From NCBI RefSeq assembly GCF_039536245.1, contig NZ_BAAAYN010000019.1:40397-104396 (forward strand): a stretch of DNA of 64,000 bases, written 5' to 3'. Under the pieces are notes generated by a model. It worked only from the letters and a program-made list of their open reading frames with translations. It made no database searches and was not told the DNA's origin. The position numbers were made by a program, and so were the translations under genes. This document shows positions 35,891-43,787 of this stretch, one piece after another; position 1 is the stretch's first letter, and every line of letters begins with the position of its first letter. Origin of the DNA: Cryptosporangium minutisporangium (GTDB taxonomy: Bacteria > Actinomycetota > Actinomycetes > Mycobacteriales > Cryptosporangiaceae).

Positions 35891-36859
35891 ATGAGCATCC
35901 TGCAGTACGACTTCATGGTCCGCGCCCTGATCGCGGCGGTGCTGGTCGGGCTGACCGCCCCCGCGGTCGGGATCTACCTGGTCCAGCGGCGGATGTCGCT
36001 GGTCGGCGACGGCATCGGCCACATCGCACTCACCGGCGTGGCACTCGGCTTCCTCACCGGGAACTCCCCGGTGTTCAGCGCGGTGGTGGTGGCCGCGCTC
36101 GGTGCGGTGGCGGTCGAGTTGATCCGCTCGCGCGGTGGGGCGTCCGGCGACGTCGCGCTCTCGCTCCTCTTCTACGGCGGTATCGCCGGCGGTGTGCTGC
36201 TGATGAGCCTCGCGCCGAGCGGCGGCAACGTGAACCTGCTCGGGTACTTGTTCGGCTCCTTGCTGACCACGGCGCCGTCCGATCTGATCGTGATGGGCGT
36301 ACTCGCCGCCGCGGTGCTCGTCTTCACCGTGGGGCTGCGGCCGTGGCTGTTCGCGATCTGCCACGACGAGGAGTTCGCCCGGGTCTCCGGGTTCCCGGTG
36401 CGCCTGCTCAACATCTTGCTGGCGGTCTCCGCGGCGGTGACGGTGACCGTCGCGATGCGGGTGGTCGGGGTGCTGCTGGTCAGCGCGCTGATGGTGATTC
36501 CGGTGGCCACCGCGCAACAGGTCTCGCGAGGCTTCGTCGCCACGATGGCCGGCGCGATGGGGCTGAGCGTCACGGTCGCGCTGACCGGCGCGGTCGGGTC
36601 GTTCTACCTGGACGTTCCGTCCGGCGCGTCGATCGTCGTCCTGGCCGTGCTGGTGTTCCTCGTGGTGACCGCGGTGGCCGCGGCCGTCCGGCAGCTCCGG
36701 CGTCGCTCCGCGGCCGCCCGTCCCGACCGAGGGCCGATCGTGGCCGCCGCATCGGCCGGGTCCGGCACCGCCTCGCTGGACGGTGCCGGCACGGCGGCTG
36801 AGTCGGCTGAGTCGGCTGCACCGGCCGCTTCGACCGGCGCGGGCGCGCCGAGCCGATGA
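35891..36859 (+). CDS. znuB: Zinc ABC transporter permease
   Basis: This 322-residue ABC-3 family permease has about eight membrane segments. It has the family stretches RRMSLVGDGIGHIALTGVALG and VGVLLVSALMVIPVATAQQ. The last 55 residues are an Ala/Ser-rich cytoplasmic tail. It follows znuC by four bases and overlaps smtB by ATGA, indicating tight translational coupling. Confidence 0.95.
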   Translation: MSILQYDFMVRALIAAVLVGLTAPAVGIYLVQRRMSLVGDGIGHIALTGVALGFLTGNSPVFSAVVVAALGAVAVELIRSRGGASGDVALSLLFYGGIAGGVLLMSLAPSGGNVNLLGYLFGSLLTTAPSDLIVMGVLAAAVLVFTVGLRPWLFAICHDEEFARVSGFPVRLLNILLAVSAAVTVTVAMRVVGVLLVSALMVIPVATAQQVSRGFVATMAGAMGLSVTVALTGAVGSFYLDVPSGASIVVLAVLVFLVVTAVAAAVRQLRRRSAAARPDRGPIVAAASAGSGTASLDGAGTAAESAESAAPAASTGAGAPSR

Positions 36860-37359
36860 TCCGCCGCACGGTCGCTCGCGGCGCGCTCGGAGAAGCGGCC
36901 GTGCCGGAGGCCGTTGCGCACCCCGCCCCATCCGAACCCGCCCCATCCGGTCCGGCCGAACCCGATCTCACCGACACCGCGCCCGGCGGGACCGCGGTGT
37001 CCGCGTCCGCCGACGCGGACCGCTCGTCCGCGGCCGACCGATCTGCCGTGGGGAGCTACGCACCGGCGGCGGAGCTGCTGCGGGCGCTCGCCTCGCCGCT
37101 GCGGATCGCGATCGTCATGCGGCTCGACGACGGCGACCAGTGCGTCCACGAGCTGGTCGACGCGCTCGGGGTCCCCCAGCCGCTGGTCTCGCAACACCTG
37201 CGCGTGCTCCGCGGTGCCGGTGTGGTGGTGCCGCACCGGCGCGGACGTGAGGTCGCCTACTCGCTCGCCGACTCGCACGTGGCACACGTCGTCCGCGACG
37301 CGGTAGCCCATTCCGCGCATTCGGTTCGAGGACACATCGCCGGAACGCCGTCGACCTGA
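36856..37359 (+). CDS. ArsR/SmtB-family zinc-sensing repressor
   Basis: This 167-residue regulator has a long Ala/Pro-rich N-terminus (about 65 residues). A winged helix follows (LLRALASPLRIAIVMRL, CVHELVDALGVPQPLVSQHLRVL). The last helix has Asp139, His141, His152 and His155, which is the D-X-H-X10-H-X2-H spacing of the alpha-5 zinc site in CzrA/SmtB. It therefore probably releases DNA when zinc is high. Its position between zinc importer genes and zur is notable, since such sensors usually control efflux or, as in mycobacteria, zur itself. ATG 36856 overlaps the znuB stop. Confidence 0.92.
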   Translation: MIRRTVARGALGEAAVPEAVAHPAPSEPAPSGPAEPDLTDTAPGGTAVSASADADRSSAADRSAVGSYAPAAELLRALASPLRIAIVMRLDDGDQCVHELVDALGVPQPLVSQHLRVLRGAGVVVPHRRGREVAYSLADSHVAHVVRDAVAHSAHSVRGHIAGTPST

Positions 37360-37404
37360 GAAGATGGACGGCGAGCCCGCCCGGCGGGCCGGAGAGGATG
37401 CACA

Positions 37405-37803
37405 ATGCAGGCGAGCGTCGGCCGTACCACGCGTCAGCGGACGGCAGTCATGGCGTTGCTCTCCGAGGTCGAAGAGTTCCGCAGCGCACAAGAGCTGCAC
37501 GAGCTACTCCGCCAGCGTGGCGATTCGGTCGGTTTGACCACCGTCTACCGCACCCTGCAAGCGCTCGCCGACGCCGAAGAGATCGACGTCATGCGCCCGC
37601 CCGGCGGTGAGCACCTCTACCGCCGCTGCTCCAGCGGCCACCACCATCACCTGGTCTGCCGGGCCTGCGGCCGCACCGTCGAGGTCGCCGGCCCGACCGT
37701 GGAGAGCTGGGCGAACCGCGTCGCAGCCGAGCACGGCTTCGCCGACGTGTCACACACCCTGGAGATCTTCGGCACCTGCGCCGAGTGCGCCGCCCGCGCC
37801 TGA
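37405..37803 (+). CDS. zur: Fur-family zinc uptake regulator Zur
   Basis: This 132-residue Fur-family repressor uses zinc as co-repressor. The winged helix is TRQRTAVMALLSEVEEFRSAQELHELL, with the recognition part VGLTTVYRTLQAL. The regulatory site His cluster is GHHHHLVCRACG, and two CXXC pairs (CRAC and CAEC) form the structural zinc site. These fit Zur better than Fur. GGAGAGG lies upstream of ATG 37405. The last 54 bases overlap the convergent oxidoreductase gene. It likely binds the boxes ahead of znuA. Confidence 0.94.
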   Translation: MQASVGRTTRQRTAVMALLSEVEEFRSAQELHELLRQRGDSVGLTTVYRTLQALADAEEIDVMRPPGGEHLYRRCSSGHHHHLVCRACGRTVEVAGPTVESWANRVAAEHGFADVSHTLEIFGTCAECAARA

Positions 37804-38817
37804 GCGGGCGTTCGGCAGCAGCACGGCCTTACCGGTGATCCGGCCCTCGGAGAGCGCCGCCAGCGCCGCCTGCGCCTGATCGAGCGGGTAGCGGGCGGTC
37901 ACCGCGGAGTTCAACGTGCCCGTCGCGGCCGCGGCGAGCACGGTGGCCAGGTCGGACCGGAACGCGGGGGTGGCCTCGCGGACGTAGTAGAGCGACCCCC
38001 GGCGTCCGTCGCCGCGCACCCGGCTACCCAGGTTCCATCCGGCGATCCGCCGTAACGCGCTCACCGCCGGCGCGAACCGCCATCCGGTGCTGTGCAGCGT
38101 CGACTGGCTGCCGAACCAGACCAAGCGCCCGCCGCGCCCGAGCAGCGCCCACGAGTCGGCCAGGCCCGCTCCGCCGATCGGATCGAAGACCGCGTCCACA
38201 CCGTCCGGTGCCAGCTCGCGGATCCGCGCAGGCAGGTCGGGCTGGTGGTAGTCGAGCGGTTCGCCGCCGAGCGTCCGCACCAGGTCGTGTTTGGCCGGAG
38301 ACGCCGTGCCGAGGACGCGTGCCCCGGCCGCGACGGACAGCTGCGTGAGCAGCGTCCCCACCCCGCCGGAGGCGCCGAGGACCAGCACCGTCTCGCCCGC
38401 CTGCACCCGCGCCGACCGGTGGACCAGCTGATGGGCGGTGACGCCGTTGGTCACGAGCGCGACGGCGTCCGCGGCGTCGAGCCCGTCGGGCACCGGCACC
38501 AAGCCCTTCGCCGGGAGCACGACATGCTCGGCCCAGGCGCCGGTGCGGGTCATCGCCGCGACCCGCTGCCCCGGCCGGAACCCGCTCGCCGCACCGGCCT
38601 CGACCACCGTGCCCACCAGGTCGTAGCCGGGCACGAACGGGTAGCGCGGCTGGCCGGGGTAACGGCCGATCGCCATCTGCACCTCGGCGAACATCACGCC
38701 GGCGGCCTCGACGCCGATCCGCACGTCGCGCCGCCGCACCGGAGGAAGCGCCCGGTCGGTGACGACCAGCCCCGCCGGACCGTTCGGACCGGTCAACACC
38801 GCTGCACGCACGTTCAT
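37750..38817 (-). CDS. NADPH:quinone oxidoreductase-like zinc-independent MDR protein
   Basis: This 355-residue medium-chain dehydrogenase/reductase is of the quinone-oxidoreductase type. The catalytic half has YPFVPGYDLVGTVVEAG and lacks the zinc-binding Cys/His set. The NADPH-binding Rossmann half has VLVLGASGGVGTLLTQLSVAAGARVLG. The C-terminus ITGKAVLLP is conserved. It is divergent from a TetR gene with a palindrome in between, so it is probably induced by the TetR ligand. Substrate is unknown. Confidence 0.93.
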   Translation of the reverse strand: MNVRAAVLTGPNGPAGLVVTDRALPPVRRRDVRIGVEAAGVMFAEVQMAIGRYPGQPRYPFVPGYDLVGTVVEAGAASGFRPGQRVAAMTRTGAWAEHVVLPAKGLVPVPDGLDAADAVALVTNGVTAHQLVHRSARVQAGETVLVLGASGGVGTLLTQLSVAAGARVLGTASPAKHDLVRTLGGEPLDYHQPDLPARIRELAPDGVDAVFDPIGGAGLADSWALLGRGGRLVWFGSQSTLHSTGWRFAPAVSALRRIAGWNLGSRVRGDGRRGSLYYVREATPAFRSDLATVLAAAATGTLNSAVTARYPLDQAQAALAALSEGRITGKAVLLPNARSGAGGALGAGAEDLQGV

Positions 38818-38837
38818 TGTTATTCCCTCTCTTCTCT

Positions 38838-38852
38838 GTTAGAGGTTCTAAC
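38838..38852. promoter_or_regulatory. TetR operator candidate GTTAGAGGTTCTAAC
   Basis: This 15-base sequence is a perfect palindrome with a 3-base centre (GTTAGA-GGT-TCTAAC). It lies in the 78-base gap between the divergent oxidoreductase and tetR genes. Position and symmetry fit the operator of the adjacent TetR protein. Confidence 0.7.
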
Positions 38853-38895
38853 GCAAGAGTGAGGCTGTTACAGTGACGCTGTCAAGGGGGTAACG

Positions 38896-39576
38896 ATGGG
38901 CACAGTCGACCGGCGCGAGCGGTACCGGGAGCAGACCCGCGAGGAGGCGAAGGAGGTCGCGCTGCGCCAGCTCGCCGAGTCGGGGCCCGGTGGGCTCTCG
39001 CTCAACGCGATCGCGCGGGAGATCGGGCTCTCCGGCCCGGCCCTCTACCGCTACTTCGCCAACCGCGACGCGCTGCTCACCGCGCTCGTCGTCGACGGCT
39101 TCCACGCACTCGGCGACGCGCTGGAGCGGGCTGCGGCGGACGCCGCAGCCCAGGCGCCGGAGCAGCGGCTACGAGCGGTTTTCCGTGCGTGGCGGAGCTG
39201 GGCGCTGGCCGAACCGCACTGGTACCAGCTGCTGTTCGGAACGCCGGTTCCGGGCTATCAGGCACCGGAGAGCACGATCGACGCCGCCGCCCGGAGCTTC
39301 GCCGCGGTGCTCCGGCCGGTCCGCGACGTGGCGGCCGAGCGCGACCGCGCCGACCCGACGCGGACGCCGCCCTCGCCGGGGCAGCTGGACGAGCAACTGG
39401 CGCGCTGGTACGCGGATCCGGGGGTGCCACCGCACCTGGTGCGCGCCACCGTGATCAGTTGGACACGGCTGCACGGCGTGCTCAGCCTGGAGGTCCAGGG
39501 CTCGTTCGGGCCGATGCAGTTCGACACCGCGCTGCTGTTCGAGTCCGAGGTGGACGCGCTCCTCGCGGCCCTCTGA
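38896..39576 (+). CDS. TetR-family regulator with WHG-type C-terminal domain
   Basis: This 226-residue repressor has an N-terminal helix-turn-helix (LSLNAIAREIGLSGPALYRYFANRDALL, about residues 34-61). The C-terminal domain fits the TetR_C_33/WHG class (WRSWALAEPHWYQLLFGTPVPGY and ISWTRLHGVLSLEVQGSF). It is divergent from the MDR oxidoreductase, the likely target together with itself. The effector is unknown. Confidence 0.93.
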   Translation: MGTVDRRERYREQTREEAKEVALRQLAESGPGGLSLNAIAREIGLSGPALYRYFANRDALLTALVVDGFHALGDALERAAADAAAQAPEQRLRAVFRAWRSWALAEPHWYQLLFGTPVPGYQAPESTIDAAARSFAAVLRPVRDVAAERDRADPTRTPPSPGQLDEQLARWYADPGVPPHLVRATVISWTRLHGVLSLEVQGSFGPMQFDTALLFESEVDALLAAL

Positions 39577-39589
39577 CGCTCGGCGGACG

Positions 39590-40366
39590 TCAGCTGTCGT
39601 ACGGCTCGGCGGGCGGCTCGATGCGGGTCAGGGTGCGGACCGCGATCGTCGGCACCGCCTCCCGGCTGACCGGGTCGGTGCGGCGAGCCGGGTCGTACCC
39701 GCCGACGACCGTGATCCAGGCGTCCCGCTCCAACGTCGCGGGTTGGACGCCGGCCAGCGCGACCTTGAGCGGACGCCCGTCGGCCGCGCAGCAGCTCAGC
39801 ACGATGCGGGTCAGGTACGCCGTGCCGTCGGGGCCGACCGTGACGAAACCGGTGAGCCGCGCCTCGCGTCCGCGGAGCGAAGCACCATTCTCCCAGATCG
39901 CGCGCGTGACGTAGTCGAGCACCGAGATCGTGACCGGGTCGCCTGCCGGCAGCGGTGGCAGGTCTGAACTCGGTTGCTGGACCGCGGTCGCCCCCTGCTT
40001 GTCCGCGGCGTACGAGCCGAGCGACGGCGGTCCGATCAGGAAGATCGTCAGCACGGGGAGCAGCAGCAGCCACGCCACCCGCGGACCGCCGTGGTGCGCA
40101 TGCCCGTGCCCGTCGTCGGCCTCATTGGACTCGCTGGCCTCGCTGGACTCGCTGGCCGCGTTGGCCTCGACAGGCGGGGCCGAGTTTCCGAACAGTTCGC
40201 GCCAGAGAGTGATCACCGCCGCGACGACCAGGACGACGCCGGCCGCGACGAGGTACCAGCGCAGCCCGGGCTTCACGTACCGCAGATAGACGTCGGAGAA
40301 GACCGTGATCCGCAGTAGCGCGCCGCCGATCAGCAGCAGGACGATGCTCTGCGCTTCGCGGTTCAC
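39590..40366 (-). CDS. TIGR03943 family (DUF1980/YcgQ) membrane protein
   Basis: This 258-residue protein has two N-terminal membrane helices, a cytoplasmic His-rich loop (DDGHGHAHHGG, about residues 84-94), a third helix, and a C-terminal OB-like domain with RIVLSCCAADGRP. The His-rich loop may bind metal. Family members are always paired with a YraQ-type permease, as here. The GTG at 40366 overlaps the permease stop (GTGA). The system has no proven substrate. Zinc or another metal is inferred from the loop and a Zur-like site upstream. Confidence 0.9.
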   Translation of the reverse strand: MNREAQSIVLLLIGGALLRITVFSDVYLRYVKPGLRWYLVAAGVVLVVAAVITLWRELFGNSAPPVEANAASESSEASESNEADDGHGHAHHGGPRVAWLLLLPVLTIFLIGPPSLGSYAADKQGATAVQQPSSDLPPLPAGDPVTISVLDYVTRAIWENGASLRGREARLTGFVTVGPDGTAYLTRIVLSCCAADGRPLKVALAGVQPATLERDAWITVVGGYDPARRTDPVSREAVPTIAVRTLTRIEPPAEPYDS

Positions 40367-41349
40367 AGCAGCAGCCCTCCGACCAGAACGCTCACCAGGA
40401 CCGCCACGGTGAACGTCACCGGGCCGAACCGGAGGGCGAAGCCACGCCCGAACGTCCCGGCCTGCATCGCGAACAGTTTGACGTCGATCATCGGCCCCAC
40501 CACCAGGAACGCGAGCCGCGCCGTCAGCGAGAACTGGGTGAGCGACGCGGCGACGAACGCATCCGCCTCCGAACAGATCGAGAGCAGCACCGCGAGCAGG
40601 GCCAGCGCCAGCACCGCGAGCACGGGTTGCTCAGCGATCGCGTCGAGCCACTGCCGCGGCACCGTGACGTTGAGGAACGCCGCGGTGAGCCCACCGACGA
40701 CCAGGAAGCCGCCCGCGTGGATCGCGTCGTGCCGAACCGACAGCCAGAACCCGGTCCAGCGAGACACGCCACCCAGGTCGGGCCGGGGCGGAATCCGGAT
40801 CCACTCGGCCCGGCCGAATCGCAGCCAGAGCCAGCCCATCGCCACCGCGGTGAGCACCGACGCGACGAACCGCGCGAGCACCATCTCCGGCCGTCCAGGG
40901 AACGCCACGGCGGTGGCGACCAGCACGACCGGGTTCACGGCCGGAGCGGAGAGCAGGAAGGTCAGCGCCGCCGCGGGTGCCACCCCGCGCCGCACCAGCC
41001 CGCCGGCGATCGGCACCGAGCCGCACTCACAGCCGGGCAGCGCGACCCCCGCGACCCCGGCGACCGGCACCGCGAGCGCGGGGTGGCGTGGCAGCGCCCG
41101 GACGAAGAACGACGTCGGGACGAAGACCGCGATCGCCGCACTGATCAGGACGCCGAAGACCAAGAACGGCAGCGCTTGGACGACGATCGAGACGAAAATC
41201 GTGGCCCAGGTGCGGGCGGCCGGACTGTCGAAGAGCCCGACCAGCGGACCGCGGAACACCACGACCGCGATGAGGACGCCGGCCAGTACCTCTACCGAGC
41301 CGAGCCGGCGGGGGGTGGGCGCTTTCGGGGGTGCGTCCTGAACCGACAC
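40363..41349 (-). CDS. YraQ/ArsP-type permease (DUF318)
   Basis: This 328-residue permease has about eight to ten membrane segments and the conserved PGCECGSVPIAGGLVRRG motif with its paired cysteines. It also has FLLSAPAVNPVVLVATA and a second half ending VVGPMIDVKLFAM. Relatives export methylarsenite or work in undefined metal homeostasis with TIGR03943 partners. The GTG at 41349 is preceded by GGTAGGG. The frame continues upstream through a minisatellite and is not translated there. Start choice is moderately certain. Confidence 0.92.
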   Translation of the reverse strand: MSVQDAPPKAPTPRRLGSVEVLAGVLIAVVVFRGPLVGLFDSPAARTWATIFVSIVVQALPFLVFGVLISAAIAVFVPTSFFVRALPRHPALAVPVAGVAGVALPGCECGSVPIAGGLVRRGVAPAAALTFLLSAPAVNPVVLVATAVAFPGRPEMVLARFVASVLTAVAMGWLWLRFGRAEWIRIPPRPDLGGVSRWTGFWLSVRHDAIHAGGFLVVGGLTAAFLNVTVPRQWLDAIAEQPVLAVLALALLAVLLSICSEADAFVAASLTQFSLTARLAFLVVGPMIDVKLFAMQAGTFGRGFALRFGPVTFTVAVLVSVLVGGLLL

Positions 41350-41407
41350 GATCTGCACCCTACCGGCGCGGGCCGTAGGCGTCGGGACTGCCCACAGGCA
41401 CCAAACG

Positions 41408-41422
41408 TGAATAAGACATTCA
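41408..41422. promoter_or_regulatory. Candidate Zur box upstream of the YraQ permease
   Basis: TGAATAAGACATTCA is a 15-mer with perfect 5-base arms. It matches the Zur consensus TGAAAATNATTTTCA at 11 of 14 defined positions, as many as the better box at znuA. It lies 59 bases upstream of the permease start in a locally AT-rich stretch. Confidence 0.5.
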
Positions 41423-41543
41423 TTCTTTTGGACGAACATCCTGCGGCTCAGTGTGAGCAGGGGCACACTTATCGCCAGCGGCATCGTCTCGGAAGGGGTC
41501 GCCACCTTCCGGGACGGTGTCCTCCCGCGGCATCCGCCGAGAC

Positions 41544-41582
41544 GCCGCCCTGCGGCGCACCCCTCGCGCACCGCAGGGCGGC
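41544..41582 (+). terminator. Strong hairpin followed by CTTTC
   Basis: GCCGCCCTGCGG (41544-41555) pairs perfectly with CCGCAGGGCGGC (41571-41582) around a 15-base loop, and CTTTCCCC follows on the plus strand. It looks like a plus-strand terminator, yet no plus-strand gene precedes it. It could end a small RNA read from about 41400. Confidence 0.55.
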
Positions 41583-41607
41583 CTTTCCCCCTCCCAAGGG
41601 TTCTGTG

Positions 41608-41882
41608 CCGTGGGCTGACTTGACTCGCCGATCCGCCATGACCATGCCGCATCGCTCTCAGCCGTGGGCTGACATTGACTCGCCGAGCCGCCATGACCGG
41701 GCCGTATCGCTCTCAGCCGTGGGCTGACATTGACTCGCCGAGCCGCCATGACCGGGCCGTATCGCTCTCAGCCGTGGGCTGACATTGACTCGCCGAGCCG
41801 CCATGACCGGGCCGTATCGCTCTCAGCCGTGGGCTGACATTGACTCGCCGAGCCGCCATGAGCTGCATCGCCCTCAGCCCAT
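41608..41882. repeat. 55-bp minisatellite, five units
   Basis: Units begin with CCGTGGGCTGAC at 41608, 41662, 41717, 41772 and 41827. Units two to four are identical over 55 bases. Unit one is 54 bases with a few changes, and unit five diverges in its second half. The array is intergenic. Apparent open frames through it (repeating MAARRVNVSPRLRA on the minus strand) have no start signals or family match. Confidence 0.92.
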
Positions 41883-42175
41883 GGCGGTCGGCGGGTCCGC
41901 CCGGGCACGACGGCACAGGTGGGGTTTCCGCAACCGTCGCGCCCGGAACATCACCCGGCATCCGAAGGGCCCGCAACGAACGCCGGGGAGAGCGGACCGC
42001 GACCAGCGGCGTCCGGAGTAATCCGCCGCCGGACCGCTGAGACGCGCGGCCGGGCGCCAGACCGGGAACTGGCACCCGACCGCTCTCCACCCGACGCTCC
42101 CCGGCGAGGCGAACCCCGCGACCGTCGGGCGAGACCGCCCGACTCCATGGGACCCCGCGGGACCGTGGATCGGTA
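41883..42175. other. Intergenic stretch without recognisable gene
   Basis: With the flanking repeat and hairpin, this is part of an 869-base gap (41350-42218) between the permease and uppS. A 109-residue minus-strand frame exists but lacks a ribosome site, family motifs or the codon pattern of neighbours. I see nothing to annotate. Confidence 0.5.
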
Positions 42176-42195
42176 GAGTGACGCAGCGTTCACTC
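42176..42195 (-). terminator. Hairpin terminator of the uppS operon
   Basis: Read on the minus strand, GAGTG and CACTC flank ACG and CGT arms with one bulged A, forming a stem of about eight pairs 23 bases after the uppS stop. It would end the long phoH-to-uppS transcript. Confidence 0.6.
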
Positions 42196-42218
42196 ACTTT
42201 CACCTTGCGTTAAGTCTG

Positions 42219-43025
42219 TTACCCCTCGGTAGCTGCAGCAGGCACCGGGTTGGGTACCGCGCCGCCGTAGCGGCGGTCGCGGGACGCGTAGGTCTCGCAC
42301 GCCCGCCAGATGTTCCGGCGATCGAAGTCCGGGAAGAGCGTGTCGTCGAACACCAGCTCCGCGTAGGCCGACTGCCACAGCAAGAAGTTGGAGATCCGCT
42401 GCTCACCGGAGGAGCGGACGAACAGGTCCACGTCCGGGATCTGCGGTTCGTCGAGGTACCGCGCGAACAGCTTCTCGGTGATCTTCTCCGGCGAGATGCG
42501 CCCGGCCGCGACCTCGCGCGCGATCGCCGCAGCGGCGTCCACGATCTCCGCCCGCCCGCCGTAGTTCACGCAGAACTGCAGCGTGAGGACGTCGTTGTCG
42601 CGCGTCATCTCTTCGGCCGACTCGAGCTCGGCGATCACGCTCCGCCACAGCTTCGGACGACGTCCGGCCCACCGCACCCGGACGCCCATCGCGTGGAGCT
42701 GGTCGCGTCGACGGCGGATCACGTCCCGGTTGAATCCCATGAGGAACCGAACCTCATCCGGCGAGCGCTTCCAGTTCTCGGTGGAGAACGCGTACGCCGA
42801 GAGGTACTTCACGCCCAGTTCGATACAGCCTTCGATGACGTCGAACAGCGAGTCCTCGCCACGCTTGTGCCCTTCGGTGCGGGGCAGGCCGCGCTGCTTG
42901 GCCCAGCGGCCGTTGCCGTCCATGATCAGCGCGACGTGCCGGGGCACCAGGTCGGCCGGGATCGCCGGGGGGCGCGCGCCGCTCCGGTGGGGCTCCGGCG
43001 GGCGGACGGCGCGCCGCTTGATCAT
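42219..43025 (-). CDS. uppS: Isoprenyl (undecaprenyl) diphosphate synthase
   Basis: This cis-prenyltransferase makes the polyprenyl carrier lipid for cell wall synthesis. The 268-residue protein has the catalytic opening [27 protein letters not shown] with the metal-binding Asp. It also has [19 protein letters not shown], and the C-terminal substrate-binding [26 protein letters not shown]. The ATG at 43025 follows GGGAGAAG and overlaps the recO TGA (ATGA). Confidence 0.97.
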   Translation of the reverse strand: MIKRRAVRPPEPHRSGARPPAIPADLVPRHVALIMDGNGRWAKQRGLPRTEGHKRGEDSLFDVIEGCIELGVKYLSAYAFSTENWKRSPDEVRFLMGFNRDVIRRRRDQLHAMGVRVRWAGRRPKLWRSVIAELESAEEMTRDNDVLTLQFCVNYGGRAEIVDAAAAIAREVAAGRISPEKITEKLFARYLDEPQIPDVDLFVRSSGEQRISNFLLWQSAYAELVFDDTLFPDFDRRNIWRACETYASRDRRYGGAVPNPVPAAATEG

Positions 43026-43774
43026 CGAGACTTCTCCCCTGTGTTCGTGCGATCGACCAGCGGCAACGAGCGTAGGCCCCGTTCCAGGTGCCACTGCAGG
43101 TGGGCCGCCACCAACCCGCTGGCCTCGCGGCGGATCGGTCCTTCGGTGCGGCCGGCGTGGTTCCAGTCGCCGTCCAGCAACGCGACCATCAGCTCCAGCG
43201 CCTCCACCGACGGGGACGCCGACCCCGGCGGACGACAGTTCCCGCAGACGCAGCCACCGGCCTGCACCGAGAAGGCCCGGTGGGCACCGCGCAGGCCGCA
43301 GACCGCGCACGCCATCAGCGCGGGCGCCCAGCCCGCGTAGCTCATCGCGCGCAGCAGGTAGGCATCCAGGACGAGCGGCGCGTCGTGCTCCCCGGCCGCC
43401 AGCGCCCGCAGCGCCCCCACCGTCAGCAAGTGCAGCCGGAGCGCCGGTTCCCGCTCCTCGGCCGTCAACCGCTCCGCGGTCTCCGCGATCGCGCTCGCCG
43501 CCGTGTACCGGCCGTAATCGTCGACGATGTGCTTGCCGAACGGTTCGACGGTCTCCACCTGGCTGACGACGTCCAGCGAGCGACCCTCGTAGAGCTGCAG
43601 ATCGACGTGGCTGAACGGCTCCAGCCGACCACCGATCCGGCTCTTGGTCTTGCGGACACCCTTGGCCACCGCCCGGACCCGGCCGTGCCTGCGGGTGAGC
43701 AGCGTGATGATGCGGTCGGCCTCACCGAGCTGCTGCACCCGGAGGACGACGCCGATGTCCCGGTAGGTGGGCAC
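43022..43774 (-). CDS. recO: DNA repair protein RecO
   Basis: RecO anneals strands and helps load RecA in the RecFOR pathway. The 250-residue protein has an N-terminal OB fold ([27 protein letters not shown]) and [25 protein letters not shown] helical middle with a zinc motif made of CAVCG and CVCGNC follows. The GTG at 43774 comes 13 bases after the era stop. It overlaps uppS and is part of the conserved era-recO-uppS block. Confidence 0.95.
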   Translation of the reverse strand: MPTYRDIGVVLRVQQLGEADRIITLLTRRHGRVRAVAKGVRKTKSRIGGRLEPFSHVDLQLYEGRSLDVVSQVETVEPFGKHIVDDYGRYTAASAIAETAERLTAEEREPALRLHLLTVGALRALAAGEHDAPLVLDAYLLRAMSYAGWAPALMACAVCGLRGAHRAFSVQAGGCVCGNCRPPGSASPSVEALELMVALLDGDWNHAGRTEGPIRREASGLVAAHLQWHLERGLRSLPLVDRTNTGEKSR

Positions 43775-43787
43775 TCAGCAGTCCTTC

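Noticed and set aside
41350..41749. Extended N-terminus of the YraQ permease through the minisatellite
   Set aside because: The extension repeats with the minisatellite and lacks similarity, and a good ribosome site supports GTG 41349.
41874..42203. 109-residue minus-strand protein upstream of the minisatellite
   Set aside because: No ribosome site, no motifs, and composition typical of random GC-rich frames.
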